A DNA stretch of 64,000 nt. Origin: Gymnogyps californianus (taxonomy: Eukaryota > Chordata > Aves > Accipitriformes > Cathartidae). The notes under the pieces were generated by a model that saw only the letters and a list, made by a program, of their open reading frames with translations, ran no database searches and was not told where the DNA came from. This document shows, piece after piece, positions 49,001-60,420 of the stretch. Position 1 is the stretch's first letter, and the number at the start of each line of letters is the position of its first letter. The stretch spans positions 37,392,502 through 37,456,501 of the forward strand of contig NC_059477.1 of NCBI RefSeq assembly GCF_018139145.2, read 5' to 3'. Made by a program: the position numbers and the translations under genes.

Positions 49001-52000
49001 GGAATACGTACCAGAAAGCACAAGTAAAAGCATCAAAATCAGAAAACAAATTCAGATTCAGGAAGCCTGTAATCCAAGATGTACCTGTGTAGCATACAAA
49101 GTACCTCCAAGATTTGTAATCATTATTCTCGTGACATTAACATATTTTAGATCTGATTATGCAATATCTCACACTATTGGAAGTCAGGAGTGTTTTTCTA
49201 ATAGAATTACAAAAAAACCCAATAAAAATGAGAGCAGGCTCCAGCTCTGCAAATTTGTCTGATCCTTGGCAGAAGCAAGAAATGTTTGCATATATTTCCC
49301 CTCTCCTGCCTCGGAGGTGGTATCTTGCATGCAGTAGTTAGTTTTCATCTCGCCCAGCTTGTAATTCTGTTGCTTTCTGTTCTCCATACGAGGGAAGAAA
49401 TATTCCATTGTGGTTTCGTAAACTGTGTTAAGAGTCAAAGGAATGTGAACTCAAACCTTCCCTTGAAAAGAAGAATCCCCCCAGCGCCTGCGCAGGACCG
49501 CTGTAAGGCGCAGAAAAGCATCTCTGCATTTGGAGTCGCAGAACGCTCTGCGAGGGGGTTGGCAATTTGTCTAAGAGAATTTTTTATGTCCGATTGCCTC
49601 TTGCAAGAATTACAGCTCTCCCATGCAGCCCCACAAGCTCTGCCTCTCCTCGGCTACATCAGCCCATTGAACTTGGCCTTGCCTCTGCCTCCTTCCAGCG
49701 TGAACCCCTGTTGTTGCTCTGGATGCGCTATGGGGTTGTGCTGCCTCCCACGACAGCCTCAGCCACCCACTTGCTCCCCTCTTCCCCACGCACCTTGGGC
49801 GATGTCCCACACTGCCTCCATGCGTGGACAAAACTTCCCTCTCTAGTTCCTTAAAGCATTCCCTTACCTTCTCTCAAATACCATTTTAAGATGATATCCC
49901 TGCTGACGTTAGTCTGACAATTCACAAGACTCCTGGTTTTGGTAAGCTCTTTTCATTACGTTCTCTTCCATATGTTCCTGTCTTGCCTCTGCCTGTGTCC
50001 TGCTTGGCAAAGGCTATTGTGATCTTGCCATTCTTCCAGTTCTGCAAAAGTGTTAATAATTATTTATTTCAGTGTCGTTTTGACTGATGGTTTAGTTGAT
50101 CTTGTCCACGTGTTGATATACCATGAGTAATATGGGTCCTTTCCCCCAGTATACAGGTTGTTCTTCAGCTATCAGTTCCTCTTTGGCTCCCCTTCCTCCT
50201 TCATTTACCATAAAGCTAAATATGGATGGTTGATGACCCTCATCAGCTTCCTGGCATGGCATTTCCCACGTTTTCAGGATGGACCCAGGGATGTCACATC
50301 TAGTTAAACAAGGGTTAAACAAAAACTAAGTGCCTAATTTACTACTGGCATAGGGCTGGCTGCTTATTCCTGTAGGAAGACAGCAAGGAAGGGATAGAAA
50401 GGGCAGGCAGCAATATTATTTATATGAGTGGGTAATTACCTGTAGTGAGGCTGTTTAGCAGCTCCTGACTTTCCCTGATGTGTTGTTAAGGTAAGAATGA
50501 GATGGAGAAAAGGGAGATAGCTGAGTATTTTGCTTCCCATGTGATTTTCTGTGTGCATCTTCCAATGTCGATAGAAGAAGTAACCTCACTGAACTCATCG
50601 TTGACAGCAGTAATGTATAGGACTAGCTAAAGTATGGGACTAGAGCGCTGGGCATGACAAGGGAAGAAGAAATGGGAATGGCTTAGCTTCTAGGGTAGGA
50701 TAAGTTGGAGGTTAAAGGAAAATTGGAAAAAAAAAAAAAGAGACACTGGAGATAGTCCCATTAATCTTTAAATTTGGGAGGCTGACATCCTTCCATAGTC
50801 AATGGAAGGAAATGAATGCCTATAAAATGCCTTAACTAGAAGTCTAAGTTAGAGGGGTTTAATACCACCTATTTTATTGTTATGATCCATGATCTTATTA
50901 ATGCATTTTTAAAATGAAAGAAAGTGTCAGACGTCAAGAAGGATAAAGGGTAGGTGGAGAGCCTGAACATCTGGTAAATGTTCTTTTCTGTTCATTTCAA
51001 TCATAATTTTGGGTGGTTTTTCCCTTCCTGTTTCATTATTTTTAGGTAAATGAGATTGCAGCCTAGCATTAAACTGATTTTGGAAATAAATTTAACTGCA
51101 TGCTCCTTCTCTTGCAGAGGTGGCTTGATCTCTGTAATGCAATTGCTTGCATTAATGCATGAACCTTTTTATGTATGTTTATTACTTGTTTGCAATGCAG
51201 TGAGCTCTTCTGTAAAGATGTGTCCTCAAGTGTGGATTACTAGATTAAAGGGTTTGGCCATGTTTGTGGCCAAAAACTTTTTTTTTTTGAGCCATTTAAC
51301 TATTTTTTTTTTAACAAGTACAGTGCTGTCTTTACTGGCCAAATGTCTTAACTTTAATAAGAGCAGCTGCATTTTCTTGTGTTTTTGTATTACTGAACCT
51401 CTTGTATTTTTGACAGGGAGATACCCATGGCAGAAAAATTTGCACACCCAAACACAGCTCTCAGTTATTGGCAAAACTTTGCAAATGTATTAAGTGTTTG
51501 AATATGTCTGAATTCATTTTTCATAGAAAGTCTGTAGGAAATAGAAGAATCCTCACAGAGGCATCCAAATACGGTTCGACCATTTTCTTCTGTGTTAAAA
51601 TATGTCAGAGTGATGTCTGGGAAATCATTGTCTTCCATTAGTGCAACGCTAAACCTCGGACAGGTGCCTCGCCGGTGGCTGACACCAATATAATTGTACC
51701 GGATCTGCAGCAATCGGTTGTCCTCTTGTGTGTCTCTCCCAAACCATCATCACTTCCCTTAACTTTTACAGTAAAATCCTGTCAAACTCATAAATGCCTT
51801 TCCCATTTTTTTTATCTCTGAGGGCTAAACTTCTAGCTGACATTCTGATAGATTTTATAAGAAAATGCCTACCGAGCACATTTTTGACAGCAGTTCTTGT
51901 GCCTGACCAATTAGCGGAGCTTATGGTAGGTGTCTCCTGGAGGGCTGCACAGACAGAAGTCCACTCAAGATGATAAGTTAGCAGTTACAAAACAAATGAT

Positions 52001-55000
52001 GTCTCACGTGAGTTGGTAATTACTGGCTCCTCCATAACTCCGTGTTGCCACAGTGAAAATCGAGATGAAAGTGCTTTTTAGCCCCCGCGCCAGTTTTGGA
52101 ATCACTCCCTTTTCTTCTGCCTCTGAAGTTCCAGCACTCGGAGCATATTAATGACGTGCTGTACGTGACTATCTAGAGAGGGTTTACGGACCCGCCATCC
52201 TTCAGCTGTTAGCTCTCTTCTCCTGGGAGATGCATCACTGACGGTGTGCACACTGCTGTTCACAGCGCAGAATAAGAAAGGGGTTTTGTAAACCCCCTGC
52301 AGCACCATGACTGGGAGCAGACTGTTGCCACCGAGAGAGCAGCATCCAGTAGCATGGTGATGGTCACTTAAGCTGTTCAAACAGGAGCTCAAGTAATGAT
52401 GAGTGGCCACCCAAATTCAAAGCTACGTTTATGCAAACTTGGGGCTAAAACATTTTGTCCTCAAAGGATATCATAAAACTCACTATGAATGAACACTGAG
52501 GTGTAAGTTGGAGTGATTCTTTCAACCTCTGTAATTCTTGTACTTTCTGGAAATTGTACTGACACTTAAAACATCAAATTAACCAAGAGGTTTTTCAGCT
52601 CTGATGTCAGGGGTGTCTTAGGCTGAATATTAAGGAGAAAAGAGCTACGCACAGTGAAATAATATCCCCGATAGCCTAATGAAAGCCCTATAAATAACTG
52701 TTTGAAAATAAGACTTTGTCATACTGAAACTAATACTGTCTTGAACTAGTTGGAAAGTTATATTGACATTATTCAAGAATGTTTTATCTCTAGTATTTGT
52801 GATTCTAAGCTGTGCATTTATTAGATGTTGCTGTTAGGAAAATGGACACCTATTATATATTCCCCTAAGAAAGGACAGTCATCCGGGATTCAGCACATGG
52901 CTGAACAAAAAAAGGAGAGAGAAAATAAAGTTCCACTGGAAAAGTGGGGCAAAAGATGAAAAAGAAAAAAAATATGTGTTATGGAGGTGGCTGAGTGGAA
53001 TCAGATGATCTAAAGACCAAAGATCACCTGTTGAACCAAATAAATAATTCAGGAAGACCCTTGATCCCCAAGGATCCTGGGCTGAATTGGCAACTGAGCT
53101 CTCCCGGTCCTTGCCTGCTGATGTGAATCGATACCTGACAGCTCTGCTGCCGCTGTGCCAGAGGCTGGGATCTCTCCTGGCTGATCTTGGCAGTCTCCAT
53201 CATTCGCTTGCATTGTCCCGAGACAGCCATAATTTCCCTGACTCGCATTATGGTGTCTGCTCTCAGAAATCACCTCCTGCTGAAGGCCAATTTATTGACC
53301 TGCTTCTCCTGCAGGAACTTCTATGCTCTACATATACAAGGCTGTACGTTTTGAATAAAGATTTAACATGAATAAAATACCCATCAGCCAGCTGACCTTC
53401 CTGATATGGACAGGAATGTGGGAGCCTGGGCAGGGTGATGGTGTTTTGGGCACAAAGGTGTCCGCAGGGTGAAGTCCCATTGACACTTAGATTCCCACTG
53501 CTTCGTCGCGTCTGAAAGTATGTTTAAAGTTTCTGAGGTGCCTTGGGGCACTTGCATTTAACTTCACTTTGTTCTTAATGTACATATTAAATAATAATCT
53601 CTACAGAGAAATGTACTGCAGCCTAAGGAGAGTTAGGTCAGGCAGCAGAGGCTAGTCCTTGGATTTCGTCTGATTTCCAGGAAACCTTAGGTGTTTCCTT
53701 GCCTCCAGGTTTCTGAAATCCAATGCTGTGATGAATGTCAATGGTTGGCAGACCAAGTAATTCTGGAAAACGAGCCCGTATATATCAAACACCGTTTGCA
53801 ATAAATGCTTTCAAATTATTGTCCCAAATGGTGTATTGAAGAAGGAATGGGTGAAGGAAAGAATGAGAAAATGAGTGCGTTTTTAGAAAGAGCAAAACAC
53901 AGAGGGAGACCCTGGCTGTTTTGCAGGGTCTATCATATAATCAGAAGCATTCAAAACCTGGAAGTGTTGGAGGGAGATAAGGGTCACCTACATGGGGGCA
54001 GTTACGTTGTGGGTGATAATCTGCAGGAACCTGAGAGAAGCCGACCAGTCTAATCTTCTTAGGTTTATCTCAGAGAAGAGTATTGCAGTTACGCAATAGT
54101 GCGATACACAATTCCAGTTTGTGGGAGGGTGTAGATAAAAGTGCAGATAGGAGCCTGTGTGGCCCAATTAAGAGAAAATACTGAAATCCCGTAAGACTCA
54201 GCTCAATGGTTCTTTGCTAAGGCAGCAGAGTTCAGCGTAAACAAGTTAAATATGCTGATATAAAACTGAATTGTGTAATAAGCAGATAGAGAGCTTGCCT
54301 CCCCCTTTAATGCATGGGAAGAGCACAGTAAATGGGCCAAGAAGCCAGGGGAGAGCAAACAATGCGATGTTCGAATGGTGTGTTCCCGTTGTCCATCAAC
54401 GTCTGGATAAACCTGTGTGTTCTTACTCTAAAGACTTCAAGGGCTTGCGTGGGGTGGTGCCGTACAGCCCCTCTGTGCTGCCCAGGCTGTTTCTGAATGG
54501 GAGTTTGTGCCGTATTTAACACCAGCCGTATCATCCAGCTGCTAGGGGAGTGGGAAGAGCCAAATACTGGCGTGAAAAGGCGTCTGGGGCTGAGCGGTGT
54601 CTGCGGGGGTTCGTAACAGTTCCTGAACAGATAAAGGGTGTACATATCAAAGAAAGACGGCGGTTATACAGTGTGGGGCCCAGGGGTGTAGCAAGGGTAA
54701 TGGGGTGGAATTAAAAGAGTGGAGATAGAGGCTGACTATAAGGAAAAAATCTTCCTAGCTAATCAACCTATACAACAATGCCCTTTTCAGATGGAAAGAG
54801 CTATTGAAACGGGAGCAAACTAATTCTTCCTTCAAGCATTTCTCAAGTTTGTTAGGTGCTACCAGAGGCCCGTGTGTGGATTACTGCCATGTGTAATTCT
54901 GCTGATGGAGTGGAGCTATGGAGAAGAAGAATAACCATGTGCATGCTGTAAAGCACGTGTGGGAATGACCCCATTATTTCTGCCGTGTCAGACGAGCGCT

Positions 55001-55805
55001 CGCCTCTCTGCTGCCGTGCCAGCCTGATGGAGAACGTGACCTCACTGGAGACGTGCTTACTCACCCCGTCTGCTATAGATGTGCCTGCACTTTGCAGCAT
55101 GGCATCCTGCAGAGATGCCTGCACATGTTGGCATGTTTGCGGTGCAATGCAATGTCGTCTGTAGAGATGAAATGGGGTCGCATTGGTGAAGTCCTCTGCT
55201 TCTTGGTGGCGGTGGTTAGGTGCCATGCCATGCTGCATGGGTAAAGCTACGCTGAGTACTTCTTCGCTTGCTGAGCTGTGCTGAGTACAGTCTAACTGCC
55301 TGTAACTTATCCCAAGGTACATTTGGTCCTGCTGCACCCAGAGCAGATTTAAATGGAATTTCACAAAGAAAACAATCCAAAAGAAACAACACAGCAGAGA
55401 AAAGTCTGAATGCTTAGTATCACATTGCTTCGGGAAAACCAAGAAAGATAGACTTCTGTAAGCATTCAGTCCAAGGGGGCTAATTCCCAACAAAAGCATG
55501 CATTCTTATAATTAAAATTGTTAAAAATGTCATTTGTTATAAGTAGATATGCTATAAAGAAGTCTGACTGCATGTATTACTGTGCCCAGCATACATAATC
55601 GTATCTTACTGTATCCTGGTTTGTTCTCTGTATTTTAGAGCTGCCATTACACACACCTGTGCTGGAGACCTGCAGGGTCTTCCTTCAGTACCTAAGCTAA
55701 TTTTCTTTAAGCCTTCCGTAATTCTTCCTTAAGAAAAGGGGTATTTTACCCACTGTGGCATCTAACGTCATCCTCAGGAGGTCTTAAAAACACAGCCATT
55801 AACAT
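43071..55805 (+). other. THSD7B: Intron, mixed unique sequence, no gene recognised
   Basis: Contains an A15 run near 46734-46748, an A-rich run near 50730 and several GC-richer patches (43490-43600, 47560-47720, 48000-48300, 49480-49850, 53050-53260, 54960-55250). These patches give the longest chance open frames, among them 49286-49846 plus and 54852-55499 minus. None shows TSP1 wording, a signal peptide with a following domain, or clear splice framing. I see nothing else that can be named. Confidence 0.55.
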
Positions 55806-55865
55806 AGTGTCAGTTATTGGCGTTTTCTCTGCCCCAGTGTCAGTTATCGGCATTTTCTCTGCCCT
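55806..55865 (+). repeat. 30-bp tandem duplication
   Basis: Two head-to-tail 30-bp units (55806-55835 and 55836-55865). They begin agtgtcagtta and end ttttctctgccc, with differences at only three positions. The high identity indicates a fairly recent slippage or duplication event. Confidence 0.9.
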
Positions 55866-58800
55866 GATTCTCCCCACTGGTGATGTGTCTTGTTGACGCC
55901 AGGAGTGCAAAAAACTTGAAGACTGTAATTTTTGGAAAGCATCAAAGCGTCTTTTCCAGTAGGCAAGTAGGAGAATTGAGGCCCCTTTCTCTCAGGTTGA
56001 CCATCTGAACGCCGTGGTTCCTCATGCTCTTTTGTACGTGCCAACAGCTTCAAGTTGCTGTTGCTTTTGCACCCCATCTAGGGGTCTGCAACAGCAGTGC
56101 CAGGCGGCTCCGATGGCTTTCCGCACCAGAGAGACAGCGTTTCTGAGTACATGTTCCCATTTTTGGGTGGAAATCTCAAGTGCCAGCAGTGGGGACATCT
56201 CTGATGTGTGTAAAACCATGCAGCTCCTGCCCAGTGTGCGATAAGGCTTTTTCCTTAGTTGCTTTGTTTTCACTCTGCGGTGTTCAGGTGCAGCCGTAAT
56301 CATTTTCTCTGGATGAGTGAGGAAGAGAAATCCCCTTTCCTTTCATGTGGAAAACCTCAACTCGGAGATGTTTATGAATGGCCGGCCGGCTGGCAGCACA
56401 CCACAGCTGCCCACTCACGTTCCTCGTGTTTAACAAGAGCGCATCCTGCTCCACAGCCCTCTGTCCAACACACGAGGAAGCCAGCCAGGCAGGAACAGAG
56501 AGGCATAAATTTCGTGGTTTGGGTTGTTTATTTTGAATATCCTGAGTTTTGCTGACCATCATGGCGGTAAACCTGGTTTGGTTTCATTGGTGTCCAGCAT
56601 TTGCCTGAGTTAGAAAGTCAGGCATTGTCCTTGAGAAACATCGTTCACAGTATTTAAAAGGGAAACACGTTACCTCAGGCTTCTGTTTTCCTCCAAATTG
56701 TAATGTCTTTTGGTTTTATTAAGAAAAAATGTTTCCATGTGTAAATATACATAAGCACAAATACCAGTGTTACTCAGTTGATTGTTTTTTTTTTTATCTC
56801 CATGGTGCACAAGAGGGAATTTGTTTGGCACTTTTCCTCTCTGATAATTTTTGTTGATATAATAGAAGGTAACAGAAGGCAGCTGGATTATTCCATTATA
56901 CCATCTGAAAAAAACCAAACTCAACCCAAACTATTATTTATACCAAATGCAATGGATTTTTCAGTGATCTCTACCCAGGGTGTACTTCTCTATACCCATC
57001 TGAAACAATGTGCTGTATGTCGGTCCTTCACAGTCTAGCCCTGTCAACATTTGGCGATTAAAAATGTTATTTGCAAACTGTCTGATGTCTGTATGGTAAA
57101 CACTGAGAGGAATTTAATGCCATGCTTAAGTATTTTTAAATGCAACTTTGAGTGAGCAATTACTTTCCTTGCTGTCTAGTGTTCATCTCTAAGTTATTTA
57201 TCAGTCTAAATGAAAAGGCAATGAAATGTGGATTGTTTCCCAATTCAGCATACATGGGCAAGGAGGATTTGTGTGCATACAGTCTGTTGGCTCAGCAGGC
57301 CAAAAGCAACCGTAGAAATGCACGTGTCTGGACCCGACACGCCGGTGTGCAGCTGCACTCTGGGAGAGGCTTTGATACAAAGCGGATGGAGTTTGACTCT
57401 AATGCCTGCATCGCTCGCTGAAAGCAAAGATTTCCAAAAGTGACTTTGTAAAATAAGCTGAAAATAACCATGGGAGCGTTGTCTATTGTTCATATGTAGA
57501 ACAAGCTATGGCACTAATGTCAATATTAAACTGTCAATTGATAGGTATAAAAGCATTAGCCTTTTAAACATTGCTTCTTTTCCAAGTATTCTGATCTATT
57601 GCACGTGTTTCACATAATGAGAAGCTGTTACAGGACTCGCCAAACCACAAAGAAACATCCGAAGTAGAGCCCAGCAGGGCTCCACGTATTCCCCATTGCA
57701 AAGTAACTTTGGCATTGCCTCTCCATGCGCCTCTGTCCTGCCTCAGCCGTATTTTGCTTTGTGTTGTACTTTGTCAAGTGTTCGTAAAACACAGTGAGCC
57801 TCTTCCTCTAGTATTTTCCTTTGTCTTTTCCTTGCCTCTAGCCCTTTCTGCATCACTGCCAGTATTCCTTGTTACCACATTTCTCCTCTTTTTCTTGTTT
57901 TCACTGAAATGCATTTCTGTACAGTGAATATTTGCCCTTCTTTGCTCATATGCAATTACAGTTGTTCTCTCTGTTTTCTTTCTTTTCACTTTCCTGTCAA
58001 TCAACTCATATTTATTTTTAGTGATGTCCATGCATACATGCATATACTTGTCCATGTGCCAGGTACCACACACTGACCTACAGGAGGGACAGGGATGCAT
58101 TGCTAAGCGAGGGGTGTTAGTAATAAAAACCAGCAGGAGTAGTTGGCTGAGAAGCAAACCAAAGACCTGGAAGCCTCTATCCAGAGACAGGAGAGTCCAA
58201 CTTGCATTTCCAAGTTATGCCGTCTATTTTACCCACCAGAGTTACAGTTGAGAAATGGCAGAAGTCATTGATGAACAGATGCAGCCAAGAGAGCGTTTGC
58301 TTTATTTAAATAATTGCTTTTTTTGTTTTCCTCCTCCATCCTGCATGCTACTGGCAACATCATGACCTAGCTAAAAAGTGTATTCTCTCTGCTCAGTTCC
58401 AGCTCCTCTCTTGGTTACAATTAAGTAGCTAGAGCTGATGCAGTAAATAAAATACTGTCATCTTTGTGGAATCAACATTTATGGGATGACACATGGACTG
58501 GCTGAACTCCAATGCACTTCTGATCTATAATGTAGAACTATTTTTTTTGACAACCTCTCAAAATGCATGTAAAATCCACACAGGCATCCCTTCAACTTTA
58601 ACATACAATTTATATTTTAAGTACATAGTATGGATTAATAAATGTGGTGCGCACTTAATGATTAATACATGATTTAGAAATCTTCTGTGGAGTTCCTCAT
58701 TCAGAGATGATGATGATGGTCTGTTTTGACCTCTTGTATAGCATAAGCTACTTGACTGCAGTCAAATCCCTGCCTGCCTGTGGAGTTGGAGCAGGTTTGT

Positions 58801-58879
58801 AGAAAGGCACCCCACCTTGGCATACACTTTGGCTGAAGGAGGATTTACCCTGGATAAGCTGATCCAGTAATTAATTTCC
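55866..58879 (+). other. THSD7B: Intron, no recognisable feature
   Basis: Ordinary sequence with a T-rich run near 56787 and short open frames on both strands. Nothing in it can be named with support. Confidence 0.55.
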
Positions 58880-59215
58880 TTCATGCTTAAAAAGTTCCTT
58901 CTTTTTCATAACTTACCTGCTGGCTTAAAAAGAGCTCTTCTAAGAGAAATCCTCTCTGTATATTCCCAAAAATGATCGAGTCTACTTTTCCCTACCTCTC
59001 ACCTGAACCAAGGAGGTAGATTTCTTTATTTTTTTTACTTTTAGGCAAGTTTTTCAGACCTTGAATTATTTTTCTGGCTTTCCTTTAACCACTCTGTTAT
59101 TATCAATGTTACTTTTACAGTGAGGAGCTAGGACTGTAGGCAGTGTTATAACAGTGCTGTTAATATTTAATATAATGGTAATTCTACCGCCCTATTCCTG
59201 TATGAGGTATAAGAG
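58880..59215 (-). mobile_element. Probable old CR1 fragment, antisense (3' portion)
   Basis: Word order agrees with antisense CR1: 'aaaaagttccttctttttca' near 58889, 'ttttctggctttcctttaac' near 59070 in the place of the usual 'tttgtagccctcctctggac', and 'tggtaattctaccgccctat' near 59177 in the place of 'gaggtaatataacctcccta'. Each match alone is weak. Taken with the clearer CR1 block about 1 kb downstream at the expected distance and orientation, they support one decayed element. Confidence 0.45.
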
Positions 59216-60117
59216 AGTCCCTGGTTTCCAAAATACAGTCTGGCAGTCTGTGATTTATTCAAGGCAGCAGTAAATTAGCCAGCACGGAGCATAGTGATGC
59301 TGCAGATAGATGGTTTCAAGCTGCTGGAAAATCTCTTTAAAGCTCTCTCAGGTGTCTTTCTGCTACTCTGCATCTGGTATGATACAGAAGAGTTATTTCT
59401 TTTTATGACTCAGTATTGCTATTTTATCTGACAATGATACCATGCTTCATTGACAGACCTGCCATCGTATAGATTGTCACTAATTATACTGGTGTTTTAA
59501 ATGTTTACCTGTAAAGCAACAGTGGAAATGCCACCGCTCACCTTGGCAATTTGATTCTGGTCTTATTAATCTTACTGTCATCTGTTGGCTCTCAGTTGGT
59601 TCAAATCCTTCAAATTTCTCATAAAGTTGGGTGCACGCGTCTGGACATGCTTCCCGAGCTGAATCCGTGCCACAGCTGAAGTGGTACTTCAGTGTTTTAC
59701 AAATTCTACATTTGTCTTGTCTTTTTACAATATTATTACTTTCTCTTTATGGTTCTCTACAATTTCTGGATCCAGGGCAGTGGTACCCCTAAGGGGCTGG
59801 TTGTCTCTCATCCTGTGTTTGTGCTGTTGACTGGTCGCTCTCTCATCACTGTAGTTCCGTACTTCTCTTTCAACGCATTTTTTCAGTCCATTTCTCCAAT
59901 TCACAAAGCCCATTCTGAATTCTCTTCCTGTCCTCCTGTTGCCTCACTGTCCCACTTGCCTTGGAAGCATCTGCAGAGTGGGTAAGAATCATTTTCAATC
60001 CATCAGCCCCAAATTAATGAAAACAAGGAATATGACTGGATACAGAACGTAAAGCTCTGCAGAGCCATGTGTGAGGTTTCTTGCCCATTTTACACGATTA
60101 ACTATTCAGAGTATGAT

Positions 60118-60420
60118 TTTCCAACATTGTACTCACCGAGTATTAGATTCATCCAGACCATATTTCCTTAGCCTGAGAAGTACTGTGAAAGGCTTACTAA
60201 AGTCAACATAATACCTGCCATCACATCATTACCGAAGAACACCAGAATGATTTCATGCAAACCCATGCTGCCTGCTACTCATCTCCCTGTTATTTTCTGC
60301 TGCTTATAGATAATGTCTGTAGGAAAATATTTTTCCAGGAATAAAAGTTTATCTGACTGCTATGCAATTCACTGGTTTTTTTCCCCTTTCCTCCTCCAGC
60401 TCTCTCACATTGCATCTTCT
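60118..60420 (-). mobile_element. Old CR1 LINE fragment, antisense (reverse-transcriptase part)
   Basis: The plus strand reads, in order, 'tactcaccgagtattagatt', 'gaaaggcttactaaagtcaa', 'aacaccagaatgatttcatg', 'caaacccatgctgcctgcta', 'gtctgtaggaaaatattttt' and 'ctatgcaattcactggtttt'. These follow the antisense CR1 consensus ('ccaccgagtggtccatcca', 'atgctttgcacaagtccagg', 'gaagccatgttggctgtcac', 'agtttccaggaggatctgct', 'cctgtagttccccgggtctt'). Stops and indels are frequent, so no protein is possible. It probably continues into 60420-60560. Confidence 0.68.

Noticed and set aside
49286..49846. Open frame of 186 codons, plus strand
   Set aside because: Its C-rich second half gives proline, serine and leucine runs typical of non-coding GC-rich sequence. 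No family resemblance and no supporting signals.
54690..54765. Possible sense CR1 words (gactataaggaaaaaatcttc)
   Set aside because: A single short resemblance with no matching flanking blocks.
54852..55499. Longest unexplained open frame, minus strand, 215 codons
   Set aside because: No recognisable domain, no splice or promoter framing and a GC-richer local patch. An open frame this long is expected about once by chance in a window of this size.
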